This document shows, one piece after another, positions 25,866 through 33,887 of a stretch of 64,000 bases of DNA. The DNA lies in the NCBI RefSeq assembly GCF_030719215.1, contig NZ_CP120983.1:310001-374000 (forward strand), read 5' to 3'. The stretch's first letter is position 1; each line of letters starts with the position of its first letter. Both the position numbers and the translations under genes were made by a program. The notes beneath the pieces were generated by a model. The model ran no database searches and had not been told where the DNA came from. It was given only the letters and a program-made list of their open reading frames with translations. The DNA is from Streptomyces sp. Alt3. Its GTDB lineage: Bacteria > Actinomycetota > Actinomycetes > Streptomycetales > Streptomycetaceae.

Positions 25866-27695
25866 CTATCGGGTGCTGAACCGGCGGAAGAGGTTCCGGG
25901 CCACGTGCACACCTGGCCCGCCGAAGCCGACGATGTCGACGCGCCCGTCGCCCGTGATGTCGGCGAGGAAGCGGGGGTGGCGGTCGACTCGCCAGCCGCC
26001 TGCGTCCTCGTCGTACCCGAACCCGCGGCACACCAGTTGGGCCTGTTCGAACCGGCCGTCCCCGTCGTTGTGCGACACCCAGACGCCTTCGTTGCCGAAG
26101 CCGACGATGTCCGGGGTGCCGTCGCCGGTGACGTCGGCGAGGAACCGGATGTGCCTGTCGCTCGTCCATCCCTGGGTTTGTCCGAAGTCGTTCAGGACGA
26201 GCTTCGACGGTTCGAAGGTGCCGTCGCCGCGTCCCCGGGACACGACGACTCCCTGCGGGCCGAAACCGACGATGTCCAGCGCTTCGCCGCCGGTGGTCCC
26301 GATAAGGAACCGGGGTTGTCGGTCTGCCGAGCCCCATCCCTGCTCGGTCCCGAAGTCGTCGAGGACGTAGAGAGGTTCGGCGAAGCTCCCCTCCTCGTCC
26401 TGGAGTGACACCCACACGCCGTCGTCGTGACAGCCGACGATGTCGAGCCTGCCGTCACCGGTGGTGTCCACGACGAAACGGGGATGCTTGTCGGCGAGCC
26501 AGCCACCGGCCTCGTCGCTGTGCCCGAAGGCCCGGAGAGCGGGTTCCTCGCCGATGGGCGTGAACTTGCCTTCCTCGTCCTGGAGTGACACCCACACGCC
26601 GTCGTCGTGACAGCCGACGATGTCGAGCCTGCCGTCACCGGTGGTGTCCACGACGAAACGGGGATGCTTGTCGGCGAGCCAGCCACCGGCCTGCTTGCCG
26701 TGTCCGAACGCCTTGAGGACCAGCTCACCGCCCGCGGTGAACGTACCGCCGGCGTCCTGAGGGGACACCCGGACGCCGTCAGCGGCGAGCACCACCACCC
26801 TGAGACTGCCGTCGCCCGTCGTGTCCACGAGGCTCCACAGGTCGGCGGGGCTCGGGGAGGGTGCGGGCTGGTGCAGGGGGCGTTCCTCGTCGTGGAACGT
26901 CCCGTCGCCCCTGCCGGACGACGCCACCGCCCCCTTTCCGGGTTTGAGCCCTACGATGTCCTTCCGTCCGGTGCCGGTGGTGTCGGCGAGGAGGCGCTCA
27001 CCGAGCCCGGCCCACCGGCCCGGTTGCCCACCGGGAGAGCGAGCGGCCCCCTGGCTCTTCCATTCGCCGGCGTCCTTGTCGCTTCCGTACCGCTCCAGGA
27101 CCAGCAGCACGTTGCTGAAGGAGGGCGTCGCGTCGGGCGCCGGCCGCAGCGCGGCCGAGCGGGCCAGACGCCAGGACCGGCGACTGTTCCAGTGGCTCAG
27201 CGGTGACCAGCGCAGCACGAGATCGCTCGTGCGCTCCGGCTCGGCCGGGACGAGACGCCACCGCTGGCTTTCGGCGCTGTCGTCGTACTCGCCGAGGACG
27301 ATTCGGGTGTCCTCCTTCCCCGGGTCGGCGAGGTCGAGAACGGCGCCGTCGGCCGCGCCCTCGATGAAGTAGAGGCCCGCTTCGCCTTCGACGGGCACGA
27401 CGCGCCACTGCTGCCCCTTCTTGTTGACGGCGGCATCCCACTGGCGGACGCCGCGGTCCGTGGCGGCGGGGTTGTCGAGCACCTTGCCGCCGGCCGCGTT
27501 ACGGATCACGTAGGCCTGGTCGTCCTGTGCGTCCTGGACGGGAGTGAACTGCCACTGCACCGGGCCCGGACCGTCATCGGGGTGGTCCCGGACGACGAGC
27601 GCCCCGTCCGCGCCCGGCACGGCCTTCGGCCCGAGGGGTTTCCCCGTGGCGGCGTTGACGATCTCCAGCTTCAGTTCTTGCGTGGGCAAGGGCAT
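25866..27695 (-). CDS. Beta-trefoil lectin-like plus seven-bladed FG-GAP/VCBS propeller protein
   Basis: This is a 609-aa protein without a signal peptide. Residues about 8-155 form a ricin-type beta-trefoil, marked by three QxW motifs (VQWQF, QQWRV, QRWRL). From about residue 235, seven FG-GAP-like units follow, each with a calcium-binding-like core (DTTGDGRLDIVG and variants) and GVWVS strand, which suggests a seven-bladed propeller. Two units are identical over a 121-bp stretch. The protein probably binds glycans or surfaces; no catalytic motif is visible. It lies 64 bp downstream of another trefoil-like gene, likely in one operon. Confidence 0.7.
   Translation of the reverse strand: MPLPTQELKLEIVNAATGKPLGPKAVPGADGALVVRDHPDDGPGPVQWQFTPVQDAQDDQAYVIRNAAGGKVLDNPAATDRGVRQWDAAVNKKGQQWRVVPVEGEAGLYFIEGAADGAVLDLADPGKEDTRIVLGEYDDSAESQRWRLVPAEPERTSDLVLRWSPLSHWNSRRSWRLARSAALRPAPDATPSFSNVLLVLERYGSDKDAGEWKSQGAARSPGGQPGRWAGLGERLLADTTGTGRKDIVGLKPGKGAVASSGRGDGTFHDEERPLHQPAPSPSPADLWSLVDTTGDGSLRVVVLAADGVRVSPQDAGGTFTAGGELVLKAFGHGKQAGGWLADKHPRFVVDTTGDGRLDIVGCHDDGVWVSLQDEEGKFTPIGEEPALRAFGHSDEAGGWLADKHPRFVVDTTGDGRLDIVGCHDDGVWVSLQDEEGSFAEPLYVLDDFGTEQGWGSADRQPRFLIGTTGGEALDIVGFGPQGVVVSRGRGDGTFEPSKLVLNDFGQTQGWTSDRHIRFLADVTGDGTPDIVGFGNEGVWVSHNDGDGRFEQAQLVCRGFGYDEDAGGWRVDRHPRFLADITGDGRVDIVGFGGPGVHVARNLFRRFSTR
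26392..26692. repeat. Perfect 121-bp direct repeat inside the propeller gene
   Basis: Bases 26392-26512 recur exactly at 26572-26692, a period of 180 bp or 60 codons, which is one propeller blade. The 59 bp between the copies differ from the corresponding part of the next unit. Exact identity at the DNA level points to recent duplication or gene conversion. Confidence 0.93.
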
Positions 27696-27759
27696 CGTGG
27701 TGCCTCTTCCGGGCGGTTGGGGCGTCGGCTTGGGAAGGGAGTGACAGCGCGGCGGCGGA

Positions 27760-28479
27760 TCACGTGAAGACGTGGTGGTAGGGGACGTTCCACTCGCTGG
27801 GGAGCCTCGGGTAGAACGTGTTGATGACCGTCCCGGTGAAGTCTCCGCCCCAGTTGTAGGTGAGACGTGCCTCGCTGTCGGCCGTCACCGCGTGGTCCTT
27901 GAAGCCGAGGATGGCGTCGGGGTGGGTGATCGGCACGAAGGTGATCCCGCCCCACGGCGTCACCGTGACGACCCAGAGCTGGGTGTCCTCGATCGCACCG
28001 TTCTTCCCGCGCCACTTGTCGCCCACCTTGTCGGGGAGGCCGACCTGGACGGTGTCGGCCGTGCTCTTGGGGGCCTCCTGGTGGACGGTGATGCGCCTGC
28101 GCTGCGGCTTCGGCGCTCCGTCGTCGCCGCGCCCGCCGACGGTGTCGCCCGCCCCGGCGGGTTCGGGTGTCACCTGGCCTGCGGCACTCTCGATGAGGTA
28201 CAGCGGTCGCTGCCCGAAGAAACCGCCGGGAGTGATGTACCAGAGGTGGCCCTGTGCGTCCTTGGTCGCCGGGTCGAGCGCGGTGGCCAGCTTCACGCCC
28301 TTGTCGTGGCTCTCCTCCTTCAGTTCGGCGGGCCGCAGATAGCCACCGTTGAAGGCGTGGACGAGCATGACCGGCCGGTTCTCGACCAGTGCGGCCACAA
28401 TTGCGTTGTCGTAGCTGTTCACCGCCACCGGCCCACCGACCACCAAATTCGCCATTGCCGTGCGTTCTTGGGTGTACAT
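27760..28479 (-). CDS. Uncharacterised protein with beta-trefoil-like features
   Basis: I do not recognise this 239-aa protein as a named family. It has no signal peptide or membrane segment. Segments such as RPVMLVHAFNGGYLRPAELK, QGHLWYITPGGFFGQRPLY and DTQLWVVTVTPWGG repeat the pattern of a QxW-like turn followed by a beta strand, which recalls ricin-type trefoils. Residues about 118-150 form a charged linker (GRGDDGAPKPQRRR). The ATG at 28479 has a GCGAGG site; an inner ATG at 28455 is possible. It probably forms an operon with the FG-GAP protein and is divergent from the aerolysin-like gene. Confidence 0.55.
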   Translation of the reverse strand: MYTQERTAMANLVVGGPVAVNSYDNAIVAALVENRPVMLVHAFNGGYLRPAELKEESHDKGVKLATALDPATKDAQGHLWYITPGGFFGQRPLYLIESAAGQVTPEPAGAGDTVGGRGDDGAPKPQRRRITVHQEAPKSTADTVQVGLPDKVGDKWRGKNGAIEDTQLWVVTVTPWGGITFVPITHPDAILGFKDHAVTADSEARLTYNWGGDFTGTVINTFYPRLPSEWNVPYHHVFT

Positions 28480-28680
28480 CGCAGAAACCTCGCATGTCAT
28501 TGATGTGGAGAACAACGCGTCGGGCGCTCAGTGCAGTGATTTATCACGCGGCATTACCGCCCGGTCCCCAGGCCTCGATCGAACCGGCACGGGAAGCGAA
28601 TACGTGACCGAAGCAAATACCCCCAAAGCGGCAACGTTCGAGGTCACAACCCACAGACGGCGGACCGCCAGGTCATCGAT

Positions 28681-28718
28681 CGAGTGATCAAGCGCGGCAG
28701 GAAGATCTTGATCACTCG
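28681..28718. promoter_or_regulatory. Perfect 12-bp inverted repeat at the 5' end of the aerolysin-like gene
   Basis: CGAGTGATCAAG (28681-28692) is mirrored by CTTGATCACTCG (28707-28718) across 14 bp. It overlaps the first possible start codon (GTG at 28684) of the plus-strand gene. It is either an operator in the 204-bp divergent promoter region or an RNA hairpin that hides the start. Confidence 0.6.
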
Positions 28719-29946
28719 TTTGAGTGCGATACCCGGAGGCCCCTTCTCGAGCAATAACGGTTTTGATAGTTTCACTTGGCGGAACGTGTGCGCAGATGCC
28801 CCTTTTCAATTCACCGAGCGCGGTTTCGGCCAGATCAGTCGAGGACAGAAATTGCCTTCCAACGCGTACAACCTGGAACGGGCCAAGCGCCAGCCGCTGA
28901 CGAAGAAGAACCTGCGGGAACTCAACATCGAACAGACCTGGCGCTCCGTTCTGGAGCACCCCAACCTCGTCTACGTCGACGACTACGGGGTGCGGCACAA
29001 GCCCGTCGGGTTCTCCGTGAACAAGTCGAGCTTCGGCGCGTTTCCCGGGTCGGCGTTCGAGCTGGGCTGGCTCGCCTACATGAACCTCGGGGAGCCGCTG
29101 ATCGAGGAGCGGCGCAACATCACCCAGCCCTCGCCCGACACGTTCTCCTCGCGCACCTACGTCAACCGCAGCCAGTCCGAGATGACCTTCACGGACGCGG
29201 TCGACTTCACCGTGTCGAACGGAGCCACGTGGTCCCTCTCGGGAGACTCCAAGCTCACCTTCGGCGGCAACGTCAGCGCGCAGCTCCAACTGCAGTTGCA
29301 GAACCAGCTCGGCCTGAACCTCCAGACGCAGCTCGGGACACAGCTCAAGAACGAGATGGCGAACAAGAACGCGAACACGGTGACCAACAAGAACAGCAAG
29401 GACAGTGTGGGCGTGGACAACGCGAACACCGTCGACACCTCGGTGACCAACGGGGCGACGAACTCCGCGTCCGCCTCGCTCACCGGCTCGGTGGCGTTCA
29501 CGACTTCGGGCAGCGCCTCAGGTACCGCGGCGCTCAACGCCGCACTGACCCAGGGCATCACGGCCTCCGTAGGCGGCTCCCTGACCACCGGCTGGGCTTC
29601 GAAATCGCAGATTTCGGGCAAGGTCCCGCCGGGCTCCCGGGTGGAGACCATCGTCACCCAGCGCCGTGCCCGCAAGCAGTACTCCTACGAGATCCCGGTG
29701 ACCTTCTCCGGGTTGCTCGCGGTGAAGTACGACGTGCCTGTGGCAGTCCTGTCTCCCCCGCAGCCGGGCGACTACCCCGGGCTCGACCTGTTGGTCGCCC
29801 GCGACATCGGCGACCTCGATCTGGCGGGCGGCGGCTTCCGCATGAAGGGACTGGCCGAGGTCGTCTCCGCCCTGGAGGTCCACCACACGATGTTCGACGG
29901 CGAGAGCCTGACCGACAGCCGGCGAGAACCGTACAAGCGGCCCTGA
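28684..29946 (+). CDS. Probable aerolysin/ETX-MTX2-like beta-pore-forming protein
   Basis: This 420-aa protein lacks a signal peptide. After an N-terminal globular part (to about residue 155), the sequence turns into alternating Ser/Thr/Asn/Gln-rich beta strands (SEMTFTDAVDFTVSNGATWS, then residues 195-300). It closes with SGKVPPGSRVETIVTQRR, a strand-PPGS-strand pattern typical of aerolysin-fold proteins, and IPVTFSGLLAVKYDVPV. The long polar stretch could be the membrane-inserting hairpin. I assign the fold by pattern only. The GTG at 28684 lies in an inverted repeat and has a poor ribosome-binding site; a GTG at 28786 is an alternative. The first 120 bp are richer in A/T than the neighbours. 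Confidence 0.5.
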   Translation: MIKRGRKILITRLSAIPGGPFSSNNGFDSFTWRNVCADAPFQFTERGFGQISRGQKLPSNAYNLERAKRQPLTKKNLRELNIEQTWRSVLEHPNLVYVDDYGVRHKPVGFSVNKSSFGAFPGSAFELGWLAYMNLGEPLIEERRNITQPSPDTFSSRTYVNRSQSEMTFTDAVDFTVSNGATWSLSGDSKLTFGGNVSAQLQLQLQNQLGLNLQTQLGTQLKNEMANKNANTVTNKNSKDSVGVDNANTVDTSVTNGATNSASASLTGSVAFTTSGSASGTAALNAALTQGITASVGGSLTTGWASKSQISGKVPPGSRVETIVTQRRARKQYSYEIPVTFSGLLAVKYDVPVAVLSPPQPGDYPGLDLLVARDIGDLDLAGGGFRMKGLAEVVSALEVHHTMFDGESLTDSRREPYKRP

Positions 29947-29990
29947 CCTGGCGGGCGGCACCTACACGACGACGACAAGAGGCGACGACC

Positions 29991-30491
29991 ATGGTGTTCG
30001 ACAACATCTTCAGCTCCGCGGGCAAAGGCGCGGGGCTCTTCTCGGTGATCACCGACCACGACAAACCGCGACCGGGAGGGGACGTCGACTTCGAGGACGC
30101 CGACGACGACACCTACGACGACAAGACCACGAGCCTGTTCACCAGCGCGATCCACGGAGCTTCCCACAGGGCGAAGACCGTGCAGGAACAGTCCCCCGAA
30201 GCGCGGGCCGTCCTGGGTTTCCTCGCCTCCTTCATCCAGACCACCCAGGCATCGGCCGGCACGCAGTCCGAGTACGCCCGGAATCCCGGCTCGGTGTCCA
30301 CGGCGGCGGCGGCCGGCATGGAGAAGTCGAGTGAGACGGTGACGAATCACGGCGACCTGAAGAAGGACGAGGGCCTGGAGACGCCGAAGAGAAGCGATTT
30401 CAAGGCTCCTGCCGCCCCGGCCTCGCCCAAGGCCGAGGAGCCCCCCAAAGCACCCAAGGCCACCGCGGAGAAGCCGTCGGATTCCAAGTAG
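29991..30491 (+). CDS. Small acidic protein with a Pro/Ala/Lys-rich tail, unknown function
   Basis: I do not recognise this 166-aa protein. The first 80 residues include an acidic segment (GGDVDFEDADDDTYDDKTTS) and a short helix-like part (EARAVLGFLASFIQTTQ). The last 50 residues are a disordered Pro/Ala/Lys tail (PAAPASPKAEEPPKAPKA). No signal peptide or membrane helix is evident. The ATG at 29991 lies 44 bp after the aerolysin-like gene, on the same strand and before a shared terminator, so it may be a partner, chaperone or inhibitor of that protein. Confidence 0.6.
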   Translation: MVFDNIFSSAGKGAGLFSVITDHDKPRPGGDVDFEDADDDTYDDKTTSLFTSAIHGASHRAKTVQEQSPEARAVLGFLASFIQTTQASAGTQSEYARNPGSVSTAAAAGMEKSSETVTNHGDLKKDEGLETPKRSDFKAPAAPASPKAEEPPKAPKATAEKPSDSK

Positions 30492-30502
30492 AAATACTGT
30501 TC

Positions 30503-30538
30503 CGAAGGGTCAGGGGCGGCCTCGCCCCTGACCCTTCG
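30503..30538. terminator. Bidirectional hairpin terminator
   Basis: A perfect 16-bp stem (30503-30518 with 30523-30538) closes a 4-nt loop. It sits 11 bp after the stop of the small acidic protein gene and 4 bp before the end of the convergent NHL-repeat gene. Confidence 0.85.
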
Positions 30539-30542
30539 CATG

Positions 30543-32069
30543 TCACACGGGGAGCAGTTGCCACTGCCGGTTGCGGTGGTCACCATCCGCCCCGCACTGC
30601 TTGACCGCAGTGGGGGCATTGGTGTCGACACGCAGGAGCAGACCGCTGCTGCCGTTCGCGATCTCGTACACCCGTGGGGTGTCGGTCACCGAGCCCACCG
30701 GGACCAGCCTCCACTGCTGATGGCGCGCGGCGCCGCCCTCGTAGGCGCGCTGTGCGACCACCGCCCCCTCCGCCATCCCTCCTCCGACGGCTTCCAGGAC
30801 CTTGCCGCTGCGAATGTTCTCGATCCTGTACAGCACGTCGTCGCTGTCCTGGCCCGCCGCGACCAGCCGCCACCGCTGGTGGTCCCTGGGGGTTGCGAGG
30901 GTCTGGTGGATCTCGGCACCATCCTTGGTGGACTCGCGCAGAACCCCCATCCTCAGCCTGCTGCGGACGTTGGCCCAGGAGACCACCGTGCCCGAACCGG
31001 GGAGCCCGGCCATCTTCGCCGACGCGATCTTCCGCACGCGGTTGTTGGCGTAGTCGGCGATGTAGAGGGCGTCGACGCAGTCCACAGCCAGCCCGAACGG
31101 ATTGCGCACCTGGGCCGAGGCGGCCGGGCCGTCGTCACCGGCGAAGCCCGCGGTGCCCGTTCCAGCGACCGTGCTGATCGTCCCGTCGACCGCGACCTTC
31201 CTCACCCGATGGTTGGCGTGGTCGGCGATGTGGAGAGTACCGGCGCTGTCCACCACCACACCCACCGGGGTGTTCAGCTTGGCCGAGGCGGCCGGGCCGT
31301 CGTCACCGGCGAAGCCCGCGGTGCCCGTTCCCGCGACCGTGCTGATCGTCCCGTCGACCGCGACCTTCCTCACCCGATGATTGCTGGCGTCGGCGATGTA
31401 GAGGTCGCCCGCGGCGTCGACGTCCACTTCGTGCGGGCAGTTCAGCTGGGCCGAAACCGCTGGACCACCGTCTCCCCTGAATGCCGCGCCCCCGTTCCCC
31501 GCGACCGTGCTGATCTTCCCGTCAGTCGTGATCTTCCGGACCCGGTGGTTGCTGTAGTCGGCTACGTAAAGAGTTCCCGCGCCGTCCACCGCCACTCCCA
31601 ACGGGAGGTTCAACCGGGCCGCAGTGGCGGGGCCACCGTCACCGGCGAAGCCTGCGGCGCCCGTTCCCGCGACCGTGGTGATCTTCCCGTCAGTCGTGAT
31701 CTTCCGGACCCGGTGGTTACTGGAATCCGCGATGTAGACGGCGCCGGCGTCATCCACCGCCAAGGCCCGCGGGCAGTACAACCGGGCTGAAATTGCGGGG
31801 CCGTCGTCGCCACCGAATCCCGCGACACCGGTACCCGCGACCGTGGTGATCTTCCCGTCAGTCGTGATCCTCCGGACCCGGTGGTTACTGTAGTCGGAGA
31901 CGTAGAGGGTGCCGGCGCTGTCCAGCACCACACCGTACGGGCCGTTCAACTGAGCCGAGACGGCAGGCTCGTTGTCCCCCTTGAACCCTGCGGTCCCGGT
32001 CCCCGCGACCGTACTGATCGAAGGCGCGAAGCCCTCACCACTTGTGGCTGCCGCGTCGGCAGTGGTCAT
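30543..32069 (-). CDS. Six-bladed NHL-repeat propeller with C-terminal beta-trefoil
   Basis: This 508-aa protein has six NHL repeats of 56 residues (about residues 15-350), each reading roughly ITTVAGTG.AGF.GD, then GVAVD.AGTLYVADYSNHRV, which should close a six-bladed beta-propeller. The C-terminal 145 residues are a ricin-type beta-trefoil with QxW motifs (QRWRL, QQWRL, RQWQL), as in the FG-GAP protein at 25866. No signal peptide is seen. The ATG at 32069 has an AAGGG site at a suitable distance; ATGs at 32075 and 32135 are alternatives. It probably binds ligands or surfaces. Nothing recognisable lies between 32070 and 32352. Confidence 0.75.
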   Translation of the reverse strand: MTTADAAATSGEGFAPSISTVAGTGTAGFKGDNEPAVSAQLNGPYGVVLDSAGTLYVSDYSNHRVRRITTDGKITTVAGTGVAGFGGDDGPAISARLYCPRALAVDDAGAVYIADSSNHRVRKITTDGKITTVAGTGAAGFAGDGGPATAARLNLPLGVAVDGAGTLYVADYSNHRVRKITTDGKISTVAGNGGAAFRGDGGPAVSAQLNCPHEVDVDAAGDLYIADASNHRVRKVAVDGTISTVAGTGTAGFAGDDGPAASAKLNTPVGVVVDSAGTLHIADHANHRVRKVAVDGTISTVAGTGTAGFAGDDGPAASAQVRNPFGLAVDCVDALYIADYANNRVRKIASAKMAGLPGSGTVVSWANVRSRLRMGVLRESTKDGAEIHQTLATPRDHQRWRLVAAGQDSDDVLYRIENIRSGKVLEAVGGGMAEGAVVAQRAYEGGAARHQQWRLVPVGSVTDTPRVYEIANGSSGLLLRVDTNAPTAVKQCGADGDHRNRQWQLLPV

Positions 32070-32352
32070 TGCCATCCCTTCACCGCTCCCTCGCCGCCCA
32101 CTACGGGCAGTTGTCGAGTGATTCCAGGAAGTCACAAGAAGGAAGGACTGGCAAGATCACTTCCGGGTGTTCCTTACGGCGCGTGTTGACGAAACACCGC
32201 GCCGCACCGGCAGTTGACTCCCACTCCTGCTCGGTCTCCGGTGCGCCGTCACCCTCGCCACGGCAGGCGCCCACGGCTCCGCAACCGCAGTCAGCTCACA
32301 CCCGGAGTCGCGCGTCCGGGGTCGCGCCGGATCCTGGCCACAGCGATGCGGC

Positions 32353-33318
32353 TCAGCGCACCCTCCCGCGCGGTTTCAGCGCAACGGGCGGGAGTTCGGG
32401 TGCGGGCAGCCGACCCCCGTCGTAGCCCTTCACCTCACCGAAGCGGGGCCCCGCCATCCAGTCCTGGCGCGCCTGTTCGATCTCCTCGTGCGAGCGCCCG
32501 ACGAAGTTCCACCACATGACGAGCTCCTCCTCGAACGGCTCGCCACCGAGCAGCATCAGCCCGGCGTCGGAGGCGGCGCGGAGCGGCAGTTCGGTGCGGC
32601 CGCAGCCGAGGTAGAGCATCGATCCGGGCAGGACCGGAACGCCGTCGACCTCGGCCTCGCCGGACATCGACAGCACTGCGTACTCGAAGTCGGGGTCCAG
32701 TGGCAGCCGGGCTTCGGCCCCGGCGGTCAGCGCAAGGTCGGCTCCGACGATCGGCGTGTAGGCCGTGCCGGGCGACGGGACTCCGTCCAGCTCCCCCAGG
32801 ATCACGGTGGCGGTGAGACCGCGCGCCGTGACGGCGGGCAGGTCGGCGTGGTGCTCGAAGTGCGGCTCGACATGACGGTCGGAGGCAGGCAGGGCGACCC
32901 AGAGCTGGGCGCCGTGCAGGAACCCGGCGTGTGGTTTCGGGCTCTCCTCGGAATGGCTGATGGCCCGGCCGGACGTCATCAGCCCGAGTTCACGCGGCCG
33001 GATCTGCTGCAGACTGCCCAGACTGTCACGATGCAGGACCTCCCCCTCGTGGAGCCAGCTGACCGTCTGCAGCCCCATGTGGGGGTGCGGCGGGACCTGC
33101 ATCCCCGGCTCGTCGGCGATGCCGTCGGGGCCGTAGTGATCCACGAACGCCCAGGCTCCGACCATGCGTCGCCCCAGGTTGGGAAGGAGTCTGCGCACCT
33201 CGGTGGACTCGCCGAGCCGGACGTGGCGCGGGGTGAGGAGTTCACGCACCGGCTCGGCGACGACGAAGCCACGTCCCCCGCAGACAGAAAGAGCGGCCTG
33301 GCGATCGAGATTGCTCAT
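32353..33318 (-). CDS. Pirin-family protein (bicupin)
   Basis: This 321-aa cupin protein matches pirin: the metal-binding PHPHMGLQTVSWLHEGEVLHRDS motif lies in the N-terminal cupin, followed by SGRAISHSEESPKPH. Bacterial pirins include quercetin 2,3-dioxygenases and regulators of central metabolism. The ATG at 33318 (MSNLDRQAAL) is chosen over an upstream start because it begins the family homology. The gene is divergent from a TPR gene, with a shared intergenic region containing an inverted repeat. Confidence 0.87.
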   Translation of the reverse strand: MSNLDRQAALSVCGGRGFVVAEPVRELLTPRHVRLGESTEVRRLLPNLGRRMVGAWAFVDHYGPDGIADEPGMQVPPHPHMGLQTVSWLHEGEVLHRDSLGSLQQIRPRELGLMTSGRAISHSEESPKPHAGFLHGAQLWVALPASDRHVEPHFEHHADLPAVTARGLTATVILGELDGVPSPGTAYTPIVGADLALTAGAEARLPLDPDFEYAVLSMSGEAEVDGVPVLPGSMLYLGCGRTELPLRAASDAGLMLLGGEPFEEELVMWWNFVGRSHEEIEQARQDWMAGPRFGEVKGYDGGRLPAPELPPVALKPRGRVR

Positions 33319-33367
33319 GGCGCACAACCTATTCCTGTAGGGCCGTGGAGCACCGGTCCCCACGCCG

Positions 33368-33385
33368 AACATTTAGTGGAATGTT
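33368..33385. promoter_or_regulatory. Candidate operator between divergent pirin and TPR genes
   Basis: AACATTTAGTGGAATGTT is an inverted repeat with 6-bp arms and a 6-bp centre, in an unusually A/T-rich patch. It lies 49 bp before the pirin start and 53 bp before the TPR start, so one regulator could control both. The regulator is unknown. Confidence 0.5.
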
Positions 33386-33438
33386 TAACTACCTTGGCGT
33401 GTTGACCCCGCTGGAAGCATTGCGGCCGAGGAGGAGAA

Positions 33439-33816
33439 ATGGAAGACACCTACTACGAGTTCGGCACGCCCGCCGACCGCTGGGACCGGGCGCAGCTGTT
33501 CTTCGAGGAGAAGGAGTATCTGACGGCCGCGCGGATCCTCGGCGGGCTGGTGCAGGAGGTCCCGGAGCAGGTGGCTCCGCGGTTGCTGCTGGCCCGCGCC
33601 TACTACCACTCGGCCCGGCTCGGCAAGGCCGAGACGGAGCTGCGTGAGGTGCTGCGGCGCAACCCCGTAGAGGACTACGCCCGGCTGATGCTCGGGCGCA
33701 CCCTCGAGCGCCAGGGCCGGCAGTCGGAGGCCGACACTCACCTTCGGATGGTCCAGGCGATGGCCGGGGACCTCGGGCCCGAGCTTCTGGCGCAGGAGCA
33801 GCGGAACCAGGGGTGA
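33439..33816 (+). CDS. Tetratricopeptide-repeat protein
   Basis: This is a 125-aa all-helical protein with about two to three TPR units (AQLFFEEKEYLTAARILGGL, APRLLLARAYYHSARLGKAE, YARLMLGRTLERQGRQSEAD). TPR domains mediate protein-protein contacts; the partner is unknown. The ATG follows GAGGAGG. It is often found beside pirin in Streptomyces, as here, and the two share a promoter region. A hairpin terminator follows. Confidence 0.78.
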   Translation: MEDTYYEFGTPADRWDRAQLFFEEKEYLTAARILGGLVQEVPEQVAPRLLLARAYYHSARLGKAETELREVLRRNPVEDYARLMLGRTLERQGRQSEADTHLRMVQAMAGDLGPELLAQEQRNQG

Positions 33817-33832
33817 CACGCACGCCGACCGA

Positions 33833-33873
33833 GGGTGCGGGGAACGGAAGCAGAGACACCGCTCCCCGCACCC
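33833..33873. terminator. Hairpin terminator between convergent genes
   Basis: A 15-bp stem (33833-33847 with 33859-33873) with one mismatch closes an 11-nt loop. It lies between the ends of the TPR gene and the TetR gene. Confidence 0.75.
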
Positions 33874-33887
33874 GCCCTTCGGCCGGC

